The position numbers were made by a program, and so were the translations under genes. A stretch of 64,000 nt of DNA from Ostrinia nubilalis (lineage: Eukaryota; Arthropoda; Insecta; Lepidoptera; Crambidae). The number at the start of each line of letters is the position of its first letter. Position 1 is the first letter of the stretch. Of this stretch, positions 18,231 to 30,070 are shown one piece after another. Under the pieces are notes generated by a model, which was given only the letters and a program-made list of their open reading frames with translations, was not told the DNA's origin and did no database searches. Location of the stretch: NCBI RefSeq assembly GCF_963855985.1, contig NC_087091.1:17490154-17554153 (forward strand), written 5' to 3'.

Positions 18231-19048
18231 ACCCGGTTAATAAAAAATCTGAAGAACCATGTCCTTTTTTTTAAGTCGGTCAAAAAGAAGAGCATGTAGC
18301 TGGTGTGGGAAAAATTCGATACTTTTTTAATAGTTGTAGTTCAACCAGTACCAAATTAGCTTTGTTTGGAATGTAGTAAGTCTACTTAGTTCTAACTGTA
18401 GTAGGACACCATAGTTTTTTAGTTTTTATCCAACTAAACCGATGCAGACATTAATTAAAATATTCCTTTGTTGCATTCAAATAAATCCCCAACGATTTAT
18501 TGGGGACAGGATTTCAAACGGGAGGAAACGATTTTTAGGGATCTATGATTTTGAAGATGAAACCATCAACACCATAAAAAATACCAACGTGCAAATTCCT
18601 TATCATTTTTCTTGTTATATGTACTCGTATGTCTTTCATAACCCATACATTGCATTTATGGGTATTTCTCCTGATCTGGATTATTTAGTTGATTACCCCG
18701 ACCTTTTTTATTTTTGAATTTAGAGTAAGTTTAGGTAAAACATTTCAAAATAGACATTGTTACGTGCATATTTTTTATATTGGCCCATCTGTAGCAAGCA
18801 GGAATAAAAAGTTATGTGACATCAAAATTTCCATGGTCGGGGTAATCAAAGTTGGGAGTCAGAGTAATCAAAAATAAAACAAAATATTTTATTTTCTAAG
18901 GTTTTTTTAGGTTATGGTGAAATAAATGTTATTAAAACTAGCCATTTGTTATTCTGATGTATAAACGACAATATTGTAAAGTTTCAACAATATCTGTTAA
19001 GTAGTTGTTGCGTAAAAGAGTAAAAAACTTTCGCTTATACATATAATA
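18231..19048. repeat. Degenerate repeat with GGGTAATCA motifs, left part
   Basis: The sequence carries GATTACCCCGACC near 18691 and GGTCGGGGTAATCAAAG near 18836, with AGTAATCAAAAA shortly after. The same motifs reappear beyond the LINE fragment, at 20100-20720. It is probably one decayed element split by the LINE insertion. The 91-codon frame at 18442 reads through these motifs and I do not call it a gene. Confidence 0.35.
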
Positions 19049-20028
19049 TTAGTGACTCAATGTCCTATGTCTCCTATATGGGACAGAAGGCGTCCACAAC
19101 TCAACAGTCCTCCATCGCATTCGGTCTTGAGCTTCGCGTTTGATCTCGCTCCAAGTCTTGCCGATCTTCTTCGCCTCGTCTGCTACAGTGCACTGGGGGT
19201 TCCAATCTAGAGCCTGCTTGGGGATATTATCGGGGTCCCTTCGGAGAGTGTGGCCGATCAAGTTCCACTTGCAGCGTTTGATCTGCTGGCCGATCGGTAT
19301 TTCGTAGCAGCGTACCAAGAGTTTGTCGTTTGGAGATTTTGGAGAATTCGGCGAATACAGCGGCTGAAGAAGATCTGCAGCTGGTGCGAGATAACCTTAG
19401 TGGCCTTCCACGTTTCACACCCATAGAGCAGAACTGATTTGACGTTGGACCCGAATATTTTGATCTTGCGTGGGTCAATTTCCGTAATTGCCATACGGCT
19501 CGAAGTTGTGCGAAGGTAGCTCTGGCCTTGGCAATGCGCGAAATGATGTCCTTTTCGGTACCTCCAGGCTCTGACACGATGCTCCCGAGGTAAGTGAAAT
19601 TGTGGACTCGTTCCACAGCCTCTGCACCAACGGTGTGCAATTCCTCACACCAGATCGCATCTCTTGGGTCTTCCGATACTGATACCCTTGCTTTACCCTT
19701 TTTTTGGCACAATAATTAGAAGCCCCTTATGCCAGTCATCTGGGAGTTCCTCTTCCATCCAGATGTTTTCGGCGACAGGTGTCAGGACGTCGACGGCGGA
19801 GTTCACATCGGCTTTCAGCATTTCTGCGGTGATAAAGTCGAGTCCAGGGGTCTTGCCAATTTTGAGAGACAGGATAGCCTTGGTCACTTCGTCGCGGGTT
19901 GGTGGGTTAACGTTGACGTCGAGCAGCCTAGGTGGAGTAGAGTGTCTCAGGTCCCACAGATGTTCAGGCGTGGTAGTGGCGACTGTTACACCGGTAGGGC
20001 GGAAGATAGGATAAGATATTATTATCAT
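19049..20028 (-). pseudogene. Decayed RTE-like LINE reverse-transcriptase fragment
   Basis: Read leftward, a first frame (20028-19693) holds the start of a reverse-transcriptase domain (TKAILSLKIGKTPGLDF, then ITAEMLKAD). After a junction near 19690 a second frame gives the protein's C-terminal region (VHNFTYLGSIVSEPGGTEKD, ISRIAKARATFAQL). A third gives the terminal WNLIGHTLRRDPDNIPKQAL and RMRWRTVELW. The catalytic centre of the domain between the first two frames is deleted and several frameshifts follow, so no protein can be made. The motifs match RTE-type elements common in Lepidoptera. Confidence 0.8.
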
Positions 20029-21000
20029 TAATAATATGTATTAACAGGATTTCATATCAGTAAATGGTTATTTTTGCTTATTAAACGTTATTTAGTTAAT
20101 CATTCATTAGTAAAATTACAGTTCTATTGATTACCCGGTGACAAAAGTCGGGGTAATCAAGGTCGGGGTAGTCAAAAAATTAAGGTTTATCCTGAGCCCT
20201 GCCCAATCTGTAAGTTGAATCCCAAATGTTTTAATACACAAAAATGCGGTTACATGGACTATTATTCCTGTACATTCTCAAAAACTTTCCATGTAAAGAA
20301 ACCTAAAAAAACAGGATAGAGTAATCAACCGTGCACTGAACCAAGGTCTGGGTAATCATATTCTTATCTCGATAACTCCGAAATCTTGCGACGAGTCGCA
20401 TTACCGGACACCTCGGCACGGAGGCCACCACTAAAGGTTCACGGGGGAGGGTAGAGCTCGTTTCTAAATTGCGTAGCTAGGGACGTAGGCGCACATTAGC
20501 GACGTGTCGGGGTAATCACGGTTAACGCCCGGACACAACTTCAAATAGTTATTTTACAAAACCTTTTAGTGATATAGTTATATCGTATTTAATTTATCAA
20601 TGTTTATTTAATCAGTAATCGATTACATAAGCATTGAAAGCGGTAATAATAACGGATTAATTTATACGAGCAAATTTGTTCTGAAATCGGGAGCGCGGAC
20701 ACGCCGTGGTAATCAATTTTTGACGACTTACGATTTTTTTTAAATTACTTAATTAACTATTATTAACTATCTCTGTGGTTTAACAACAAGATCCAAAGTT
20801 ATACTATTAGATAAAAATATTTGTTACTTAAATATTATGATATTCGGGTACTTTTTGGCCCCGGACACGTGATTTTCTTGGCCGGTGGAATGACCCTTAT
20901 TTACGAAGCCTTACCTTTTCCGTTCTTTTTCTTTTGGACCGCTCTACCACGCTTCTATTGATCATTAATAAAATTTTATCATGATTATTAAATGTAAGAT
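20029..21000. repeat. Degenerate repeat with GGGTAATCA and CCGGACAC motifs, right part
   Basis: GGGTAATCA-like motifs occur near 20145, 20340 and 20512, with GTGGTAATCA near 20708. CCGGACAC occurs near 20405, 20530 and 20869, and GCGGACAC near 20696. No open frame accompanies them. I cannot place the family. Confidence 0.35.
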
Positions 21001-21004
21001 ACAC

Positions 21005-21135
21005 TAAACAAAAAAAGGTATCAGAGAGGCGCTAGATGCAGGCCGGTACCAATCGGTCAATATGGAAATCATTAGGGGAGGCCTATGATTAGGTGTGGAT
21101 ATCCTATGGCTGAAATTATGATGATGATGATGACC
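21005..21135 (+). repeat. LINE/SINE 3' end with GAT-repeat tail
   Basis: The stretch AGGCGCTAGATGCAGGCCGG ... GGAAATCATTAGGGGAGGCC ends in CCTATGGCTGAAAT and a GAT microsatellite. The same unit recurs at 54690-54813. Such tails are typical of RTE-type elements and their SINEs. Confidence 0.65.
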
Positions 21136-24100
21136 TAGGCTTCTGAAAAGTCCTATAACGAACCATTTTCTGCAATATTCGAACAGTTAACAGAGTAGAA
21201 CCCCCTTTTTGTTCGAAAAACAAAAACATACGGACCCCATCCACAAAGTATGCCCTAACAGCTAATTGACCTCCATCGTAGGTGGCGACGTCACTAGACT
21301 TTTTGTCAGGTCCTAAAACAATGCGAGCTGAAATAAGATAAATATGCAGATTTATCGCGCTCCTGTGAGAACGCCGCATTTATTAATTAGCCCGTCTAAT
21401 ACTAATGAGGTGCGATGCTGAGGTCATTTAGCCTTCCTGGGAGGTAGTCTAGTAGAATTATTGTCTATTTTATATACTAGTTGTTCCCGCGACTTTGTAG
21501 GCGTGAAAATAGTTTGAATAATATTTCCCGTTCTTGTAACATTTTTCTTCACTGCTCCACTAGGGTGATGTTGGGTATGAATGGGATATCCAACACAAAA
21601 AATATTTTTTCAAATCGGACCAGTAATTCTTGAGATTAGCGCGTCAAACCAAACTAACAAACAAACTCTTTAGCTTTATAATATTAGTATAGATTGTTAG
21701 CTATTAATTCTTCTTCTTCTGATGTGGGGTCACAAAGAGCATCTAAGTTTTTGATATGTCTATGAATATTGATACAGGCTTTACATTTCACAACGAGCAT
21801 TTAAAAACTAGGCATCACAAAGAGCATTCGCGGAAAGAAATGTTATTAGCCTTCCTTGGATAAATTGCAAGATATTGGTACCATCGATAATCTAGGCATT
21901 TTACAAATTCACTTATAACCACTAGGACAACACTTCTTCTCAAAGTTATCTTCAAGTGATTAGTTAAATATTTTATTGCGAATAATACGCGAAAATTATT
22001 CTGATTTAGCTTTCTTTTCCTTGAAAATCATTAATGATCTGGAATTCGGGATAGCGATCTGTATTCCCTGTTTCGGCTTGTCCCTGCGCCCTGTTCCAGG
22101 TTTCATCCTTGCCGCGTCTTGTCACCGCGTTAACAATTATATGGTGATTGATATCAAAGCGTTCTGCGAACTTAGCGGTGTTTATGACCAACGTTGGGCG
22201 TGAGATCGGCCAAAGTTGGCGCAAGTTTCAAATGCTTTCTTTTTACGAGTAGGTACGAAATTCTAATAACTTTTTAAATAAATTATACATATAACAATTA
22301 TCAATATCTATTGCATTAGACTGTCACCATAACTAATAAAAATTTAGCTATTAATCTTACTAGAATTGTTTCACACTTACATAATCCGGCACACTGCACT
22401 TCAGTTTTTTTATCCACAACGAGGAAGCTCTTGGCCTGTATCTCACCTAATGGTGAGATACCTGTGTCAGGCCGAAGGTGGAAGCGGAATCCTCAACCAC
22501 GGAGGAACTGGCTATCTTACCTCTAATTTCCGGAACACAACAATGCTTAACATTGGGCGTGCAACATCTATGGGCGTAGTTGCGCTAGCAATTGAACTCT
22601 ACAACAGCAGAAATGGACTATCCAGGAGTATCCACTGACGTTTCGAAAGACTTTTCCGCAATATTTGGTATGTGTTTCATTACAAATCATTAGAACTTGT
22701 GATTTCATATCCAATATTGGCCAAACGAGAATTAGGCCAATATTTGGCACAAACTTTATCTCCAATCAAAGGAACCAATCAGTATTAAAAATGTTAAATG
22801 TCGGTCTCCATCGATCGCCGCGATGGACGATTAAAATCGCTCTAAAATAATGATTGCCTCCCTTATGATTGGGTTGGTGCACAGTGGTTGCTATAGGATT
22901 TAGGGAAGCAAAAGTTTGTTAGATTTAAATATTCACATGCTATATGTTACCATGTTATGCTATGCGTTATTATAGGCGATAACGATAGAAAAGATGTGTA
23001 CATTCTTCTTAGCATTAATGTGTACACTCCACGTTCAATTGTGGGGGAGATGGACCGATGAGCTTTCAAAGATAGAACCCAAATCAATGGTCACCTCAGA
23101 GAGGGTTTTACTAATGGCGGCGGACACTTTTCAAAAAATGATGACTCTACCTACTTTGAAGTTAGGTGCAGTGCTGTAATACGCCAGAACAGTAGAAGGC
23201 CTAGTGTGAGTTTATTAATACTAGTAATGTATGACAGATTGTAGAGCGCCCCTAGTGGAAACGTTCAAGAACTAAAATTTTTATAAATTTTTTAACGCGC
23301 TCTCTAGTTCACGTTTGATGTAAACTCACACTCGGCCCATTGAATGTAATTAATCTATTTTTTATTGCTGATGAAGTCGCAGGCAGCAAGCATGTATAGA
23401 CATCATATAATTAACTTTAAAAAATAAATAAAACCGACTTCAAATGCGTGAACACTAAAAAAAACTAAAAATTAAAAATATTGCGTATAAAAAAGTTCAT
23501 CCCCAATTTTCCACCCTTGGGGGTGAAATATTTTCTTCAAATTCGCATGAAACCACCCTTTTGATAATACCTATTCAACAAAAAAATAATCGTTCAAATT
23601 GATTTATAATCGGCGGAGATATTGCGTATAAAAAAGTTCATCCCCAATTTTCCACCCTTGGGGGTTGTTTTTTCTATTATTAAATTTAAATGGGACCACC
23701 CTTGAAGTATTACCTATAAGCCGAAAAAAGATTTGTTCAAATCGGTTCATAATTGGCGGAGTTATCGCGTAACAAACATAGAAAAAAAAAACATACGGGT
23801 CGAATTGAGAACCTCCTCCTTTTTTGAAGTCGGTTGAAAATGACTTACTTAATTCCGCAATATTATGGCATTCAAATAACTTAGCAGAGTGCGCGGACCT
23901 AACGCTCGCCCGCGGGCGGTAGTGGGCCACCCGCCGAATTTATGAAAATAACGTCTTAACGTATTATTGCGGCGTCACTACAGGTGTGCGCGGACCGTTT
24001 GCGCACAGGGTTCTATGGAGTCGAATGTGTGTATAGATTTTGGTGTAAAGCGCCATCTACAACACATTTAAGTCGAGCGAGAATGACAAGTTTTATTTGT

Positions 24101-24312
24101 AAAGCGCAATCTACAACACTGAGGGTCAGGTTCAATGCTGCACGAATTAATAGTCGTCGCATGGGTTTGATAAATAGAAGCAGCTTGTAAAAACTCTCAA
24201 AGTTAAACTCTAAAGTGAAAGTAATGGTAAATGAAATAAATGAATGTTGAAACAAGATGTCATTAGAAATTCCTGTTTATGCGTTATATTCTTAGGCTGA
24301 GTTAGAGACTAT
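21136..24312. other. Non-coding stretch with short repeats
   Basis: No gene is recognised. An element starting ACTAGTTGTTCCCGCG and ending AATATTAGTATAGATT lies at about 21475-21692. A repeat with CACAACGAGGAAGCTCTTGG lies at 22415-22530. The segment near 23228-23275 (ATGTATGACAG, GTTCAAGAACTAAAAT) also occurs at 37262-37305. A 'CCGACTTCAA' element lies at 23430-23840. Two GCGC(C/A)ATCTACAACAC segments lie at about 24050 and 24106. Confidence 0.5.
23430..23840. repeat. 'CCGACTTCAA' non-autonomous element
   Basis: It opens with AAAACCGACTTCAAA and closes with TTTTTTGAAGTCGGTTGAA, which are inverted with respect to each other. Inside, a unit with TTGCGTATAAAAAAGTTCAT and CCACCCTTGGGGG is repeated (about 23480 and 23621). 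No coding capacity is seen. Confidence 0.65.
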
Positions 24313-24775
24313 CGGTCTTATTCATAATAAAATGCTAATATAGGTTTAAAACCTACATTAGCTAAAACGTTTGATAGGCTTAAAACACTCTTATAAACCT
24401 CTGATAAAAAACGTTATTCATAATCGTTTATAAACCTTTGATAGCTAAAACAGAGTTTAATATTTTCTTTCCACAGACTATACAAAAAGAATGAACGAAA
24501 ACAGCTTTTTTGGTGATTTAACTTGATGGACCATGTAAAATCATAGACAAATCGCAGAAAAAAAAAACAAAAAATTGGCAGCTGTGACGTTTTACTTACT
24601 GACATTGACATTTGGCACGAAAATTTAATAAAGTTTTCGGTTTTTTCGATCAACTCCCAAGTTTTATCAAACTTTTATAAAACTTGGGATTGTATGTTCT
24701 GGATTCTGTACCTCTTACCCTGTACTCTGCAATAAGCTCTTACGACGACCCGGCTAGTTACATCGGATACTAATT

Positions 24776-25785
24776 ATGTCCATGACGAAGGAGAACAGAC
24801 CGCCTAAAAGGCAACGATCAGAAAACTGGTTGGAGGAAGATAAGGTAGTACTTATTTTTAGCCTGATAAAGTGCCTACTAATTTTTGTAGCATGGTTTTA
24901 TTTATGTTTGACGCCTAGTGTTTGCTTTTCAGTATTTGCTGAAAGAGTTGGTGAAAGAAAGAGTAAATGCAATCGAAAATAAAAATACAGACACTAACAC
25001 GAATAAACGGAAGGTTGCGGCTTGGGCTGATTTACAAACAACGTTGGTACATCTTTTGATTTCTGCCTTCAATATAAAATTTTGCCTTTACCTGTAATTC
25101 AAAATCCTGTCATTTCTTTTTCAGGTTTAATTCAATGTGCGCTGGTATGAACCGCTCCATTACCCAGTTAAAATCGCAATGGAGCCTCATAAAAATCAGT
25201 GCGAAGAAAGACAAGACCATTGCTAGGCAGGCTCAAATTAAAACTGGCGGTGGTCCACCATTATCAGTGCCTGACGATAGGGCTGATGATATAGCATCTT
25301 GGTTGCCCAATGAATTTGTAGTCGATGTTAACAGATTTGACTCGGACTCAAATAAAAGTGAATTAATTAACATTCAAGAGGAGGAATCAACTCAAAATAC
25401 GCAAGATCAGGAATTGATAAATAATGAAGAAATCCAATATGAATTGGTGGTACTTGATGAAGAAATAGAAGATACACATGCTTGTACTACTAGAGGCATA
25501 TTGGAAGATAAAGAAAATAAAAAAGTAGAGGCAAAAGAAAATAAAGCAAAACCTAATTTTAAAGCACCAGCAATCAAAAAAAAAAGGAAACTGTTAAACA
25601 AAGAAGGCTTAATTGATTTAAGCAAAGTTAGGATTTCCGAAATTGCAGAAACAGAATCAAAATGCCGGATTGAACTGCATGAAGTTCAAATGGAAAACGA
25701 ACGGAAGAAAGGGAGAAACTTGGATCTTGAGCATCAATTATTACAGGAAAAACTTAAATATTACACTCACATTAATAAAGAATAA
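24776..25785 (+). CDS. Harbinger Myb/SANT-like DNA-binding protein, left copy
   Basis: Predicted exons are 24776-24844, 24933-25042 and 25125-25785, giving 279 residues. The first junction is GATAAG/GTAGTA to TTTTCAG/TAT. The second uses a weak GTTGGT donor and keeps the frame into GMNRSITQLKSQW. The N-terminal trihelix (NWLEEDK, VAAWADLQTT, SQWSLIK) is the Myb/SANT-like domain that in Harbinger elements binds the transposon ends and helps bring the nuclease into the nucleus. An acidic middle, a lysine-rich segment (KKKRKLL) and a C-terminal coiled coil (about 40 residues) follow. The downstream region contains an inverted partial copy of this gene's own 3' end. Confidence 0.82.
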
Positions 25786-25841
25786 TAAGTCTTTTGATGT
25801 TAAAGTTTTTCAAGTACTAACAGATTCTAAATAATAAGTTA

Positions 25842-25919
25842 GTTCCTCCCTTACTTCTGTTTGTTTTTAATTTGTATTTTATGCAGTTCCAATCCGCATT
25901 TTGATTGTGTTTCTGCAAT
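25842..25919 (-). repeat. Inverted partial copy of the Myb gene 3' coding end, left copy
   Basis: This 78-bp stretch aligns at roughly 80% with the reverse complement of 25643-25719 in the Myb gene; TATGCAGTTCCAATCCG corresponds to the complement of the codons around CRIELHE. A transcript extending past the stop would fold into an imperfect hairpin of about 75 bp. Confidence 0.7.
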
Positions 25920-26639
25920 ATATTTAGACGGCTATGAATATGTTTACTAGTCATAACTTAATAAGAGTTTGAGATTACTATTAACTAGCTGTTGCCCACG
26001 ACTCCGCCTGCGTAGACTACTATTTCTGTAACCTACAGGATCTGTGCATTTTTCCAGGATAAAAAGAAGCCTATATGTTATTCGAGACTATATAATCTAT
26101 CTGTTTTAGCAATTTATTTGTTTATAAGAATTGAACTGTGATTTTTAGTAAGTAAGTTTAATAATTGTACTTAAATTAGTGATATAAAGTAAATACACAT
26201 ATGCCTAGTCACAAACATTCGCCTTTATAATAATAGTGTAAATTATGGTTATTTTGTTTTAAATGTAGAAGGTTGATAACCTCCGAATAGAAACGTTTAT
26301 ACTTAAGCAATTTCTTTGTTTTAAAGAATTGAACTGTGATTTTTAATAAGTAAGTTTGTTGAAACTAATTGTACTTAAATTAGTGATATAAAGTAATTTG
26401 TTTTGAATTTTTGCAGAATAATTGCTTTTTTAAAGAGAACTACAGGTTTTGTTTTTGTGATAGTAACAAATTGGACTGAAAATTGAAATACAGGTATTTT
26501 TCAATCAAATATTCTTTTTATTTTCATTAAGATGCCAGGAACAGTATCTGAAAAATTAAAATACAACATTTTCATGAACTCAAATGACATTACATAAAAG
26601 TAAATCGTTGGAATTTATCAAAATGTATTTTAGTACCAT

Positions 26640-27999
26640 TCAAAAATGTTGATTTATAAAATTTTGTAGTATCAACTGCGACCTACGCCTCAACAATGAA
26701 GGTCGGTTGTCGTGAACACTGTTCTCCGTCGAAAGTTGCGGAGTTACAGGGACCTGCTCCATATGTTGTTCTGAAAAATATTATGAATTTGTCAACATTT
26801 TGTCATAAAGATTTGTATTCCTTATGTACAGTCAAATTGATAACATTTACCTAACAATGTGTCATTCATATCAATGGCTATATTATGTAATACAGCCAAT
26901 GCTATGATCACAGCTTTTCCATTTTGGAGGCTTACTGGTAAGCCATGGAGTAGGCATTGGAACCGCTGCTTCCACACCCCAAAACACCTTTCAACAGTGT
27001 TCCTAGTTGAGATGTGAGCATTATTGTATGCTTCTTCTTCTGGACGACTAGGCCTTAAAATAGGTGTAAATAGATATGGCAGAAGAGGGTAGCCCGAATC
27101 GCCAATAAGGCGTCCTCTAAACTGCCTATCCTCAAATCGTTGTTTTATATTGCTCTCCATAAAAATTCGACTGTCATGTGTACTGCCTCGCCATCTAGCC
27201 ACTATATCCATTATTTTGAGGTCAGCATCACAGACAACCTAAAATAAAAAAAACAGTATCCTGTAGGTAATCCATCCAATAATATAGTGTTGAATGTTGC
27301 TAAAATTTAGATCATACAAAGTAAAAATTATAGACATTATTAAAACAAATCTTTCTCTGTTGTAAACTGTATAAAATCAAAATATATTTTACCTGAACAT
27401 TCAGGGAATAATAGCCTTTTCTATTAATATAGTACTGGGCCATGTCACCTCCGGTTTTTTTAATTTTAATGTGGGTGCAATCTATGGCTCCTATCACCCC
27501 AGGAAAATTTTTAATTGCTCTAAATTTGGCACTAATTCTTTCCTGCTCTCCTATAGTGATAGGCATTTTGATGAAGGAATTTGCCTTATTCGCGATTGCA
27601 TGCGCGACTCTGGCGCATATCCGGCTCACTGTCGGCTGACTTAGGCCATGGAGGTCACCAGCATCATCTTGTACCTGAAAATGTATGAAAATAATTATAG
27701 CAGCCACGACAAAGGGATAAAATAAAACACTTTTTTGTGCTTACCTCACGACGTCCCCAACATCTTATGGCCACTAAAACTTGCAGTTCAGGACACGTGC
27801 CACCACCTCTAGCGCTCTGAACCAGATCATCTTCCACCAAATCTATGATGGTGCGCACTGTGTCCTTATTGAACCTATATTTTATTTTAAAATTTAGGTC
27901 CCGCAAATCGAATGGGTTGCTTCGTTGGCGGTAGAGCTTTCTACGTCGCGCTGGGTCGGCATTATTGGCTAAATGCACAATTGCATTTATAGCATTCAT
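26640..27999 (-). CDS. Harbinger DDE nuclease (HARBI1-like), left copy
   Basis: Exons on the minus strand are 27999-27745, 27674-27393, 27238-26851 and 26770-26640, coding for 351 residues, close to HARBI1 (349). All introns obey GT-AG and keep the frame. The catalytic triad is D150 (GAIDCTHIKI), D201 (GSTHDSRIF) and E262 (NTVERCFG). A helix-turn-helix-like segment (LSQPTVSRICARVAHAI) precedes it. The enzyme would cut at the inverted ends and insert into TWA targets. The mirrored copy at 28711-30070 encodes the same protein. Confidence 0.9.
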
Positions 28000-28263
28000 T
28001 TTCACAAGCAAGGATCACAGCAAGGATATTTTGAATAAATAAACCAACGAAGTGACATTCATATGAAATGACATTTATAAAAGTTAGGTTAAAATAGGTT
28101 TATTAGAGCTTTAAACAAGGCCCGAGCTCTCGATAACTTATCACACAGTTATAAGAGGATTTTAGCGCTAAATGACGATTATGAATAACAATTTTTATCA
28201 AACGTTTTATAAACCTCTAATAAGCATTTGATAAAATGTGAAAAATGATTATGAATAAGACCG

Positions 28264-28446
28264 TTAAACAATAACCGTGCTTTTTGTATGGAGTTTGACA
28301 GATTTTTGACGATTGTCAAAGATAGTAAGATTGTGCAACCCAGCCTTACATTACATGCAGTTTTTGTTCTTTGTATTAAGATTTATCGTTTTTTGCCTTA
28401 AGTTAATTTTTTGTTTAGTTATTTCGCACAATAAATTAAATCCTTA
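28264..28446. other. Spacer at the centre of the Harbinger palindrome
   Basis: These 183 bp separate the two elements. The spacer begins TTAAACAATAACC and ends ATCCTTA; its last TTA is the left target duplication of the right-hand element. It contains the small palindrome TTTGACGATTGTCAAA. It is not part of either transposon and probably is old flanking DNA. Confidence 0.7.
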
Positions 28447-28710
28447 CGGTCTTATTCATAATCATTTTTCACATTTTATCAAATGCTTATTAGAGGTTTA
28501 TAAAACGTTTGATAAAAATTGTTATTCATAATCGTCATTTAGCGCTAAAATCCTCTTATAACTGTGTGATAAGTTATCGAGAGCTCGGGCCTTGTTTAAA
28601 GCTCTAATAAACCTATTTTAACCTAACTTTTATAAATGTCATTTCATATGAATGTCACTTCGTTGGTTTATTTATTCAAAATATCCTTGCTGTGATCCTT
28701 GCTTGTGAAA

Positions 28711-30070
28711 ATGAATGCTATAAATGCAATTGTGCATTTAGCCAATAATGCCGACCCAGCGCGACGTAGAAAGCTCTACCGCCAACGAAGCAACCCATTC
28801 GATTTGCGGGACCTAAATTTTAAAATAAAATATAGGTTCAATAAGGACACAGTGCGCACCATCATAGATTTGGTGGAAGATGATCTGGTTCAGAGCGCTA
28901 GAGGTGGTGGCACGTGTCCTGAACTGCAAGTTTTAGTGGCCATAAGATGTTGGGGACGTCGTGAGGTAAGCACAAAAAAGTGTTTTATTTTATCCCTTTG
29001 TCGTGGCTGCTATAATTATTTTCATACATTTTCAGGTACAAGATGATGCTGGTGACCTCCATGGCCTAAGTCAGCCGACAGTGAGCCGGATATGCGCCAG
29101 AGTCGCGCATGCAATCGCGAATAAGGCAAATTCCTTCATCAAAATGCCTATCACTATAGGAGAGCAGGAAAGAATTAGTGCCAAATTTAGAGCAATTAAA
29201 AATTTTCCTGGGGTGATAGGAGCCATAGATTGCACCCACATTAAAATTAAAAAAACCGGAGGTGACATGGCCCAGTACTATATTAATAGAAAAGGCTATT
29301 ATTCCCTGAATGTTCAGGTAAAATATATTTTGATTTTATACAGTTTACAACAGAGAAAGATTTGTTTTAATAATGTCTATAATTTTTACTTTGTATGATC
29401 TAAATTTTAGCAACATTCAACACTATATTATTGGATGGATTACCTACAGGATACTGTTTTTTTTATTTTAGGTTGTCTGTGATGCTGACCTCAAAATAAT
29501 GGATATAGTGGCTAGATGGCGAGGCAGTACACATGACAGTCGAATTTTTATGGAGAGCAATATAAAACAACGATTTGAGGATAGGCAGTTTAGAGGACGC
29601 CTTATTGGCGATTCGGGCTACCCTCTTCTGCCATATCTATTTACACCTATTTTAAGGCCTAGTCGTCCAGAAGAAGAAGCATACAATAATGCTCACATCT
29701 CAACTAGGAACACTGTTGAAAGGTGTTTTGGGGTGTGGAAGCAGCGGTTCCAATGCCTACTCCATGGCTTACCAGTAAGCCTCCAAAATGGAAAAGCTGT
29801 GATCATAGCATTGGCTGTATTACATAATATAGCCATTGATATGAATGACACATTGTTAGGTAAATGTTATCAATTTGACTGTACATAAGGAATACAAATC
29901 TTTATGACAAAATGTTGACAAATTCATAATATTTTTCAGAACAACATATGGAGCAGGTCCCTGTAACTCCGCAACTTTCGACGGAGAACAGTGTTCACGA
30001 CAACCGACCTTCATTGTTGAGGCGTAGGTCGCAGTTGATACTACAAAATTTTATAAATCAACATTTTTGA
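28711..30070 (+). CDS. Harbinger DDE nuclease (HARBI1-like), right copy
   Basis: Exons are 28711-28965, 29036-29317, 29472-29859 and 29940-30070, 351 residues in total. The ATG at 28711 (MNAINAIVHLANN) is the first methionine in the frame. Donors GTAAGC, GTAAAA and GTAAAT pair with acceptors TTTTCAG, TATTTTAG and TTTTTCAG. The phase is 0, 0 and 1, and the frame is unbroken. Catalytic residues are D150, D201 and E262. Because both copies encode the same protein, either could serve both elements. Confidence 0.9.

Larger units (their letters stand above)
24313..28263 (+). mobile_element. PIF/Harbinger transposon, left copy (3,951 bp)
   Basis: Termini are the inverted repeat CGGTCTTATTCATAAT ... 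ATTATGAATAAGACCG, with further subterminal GTTATTCATAATCG motifs. The element carries the superfamily's two genes, convergently arranged: a Myb/SANT-like protein (plus) and a DDE nuclease (minus). All frames and splice signals look intact. It is the reverse complement of 28447-32397. The three bases flanking it are TAT on the left and TTA on the right, so no clear duplication brackets this copy. Confidence 0.93.

Noticed and set aside
18442..18717. 91-codon plus frame (starts MQTLIKIFLCC)
   Set aside because: Its C-terminal part reads through the repeated GATTACCCCGACC motif and nothing resembles a protein family. Treated as a chance frame in a degenerate repeat.
19664..20031. Plus-strand frames of 100 and 116 codons
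   Set aside because: They are antisense shadows of the RTE reverse-transcriptase fragment.
25407..25625. Minus frame inside the left Myb gene and its mirror at 31085-31303
   Set aside because: Antisense shadows of the acidic, lysine-rich coding region.
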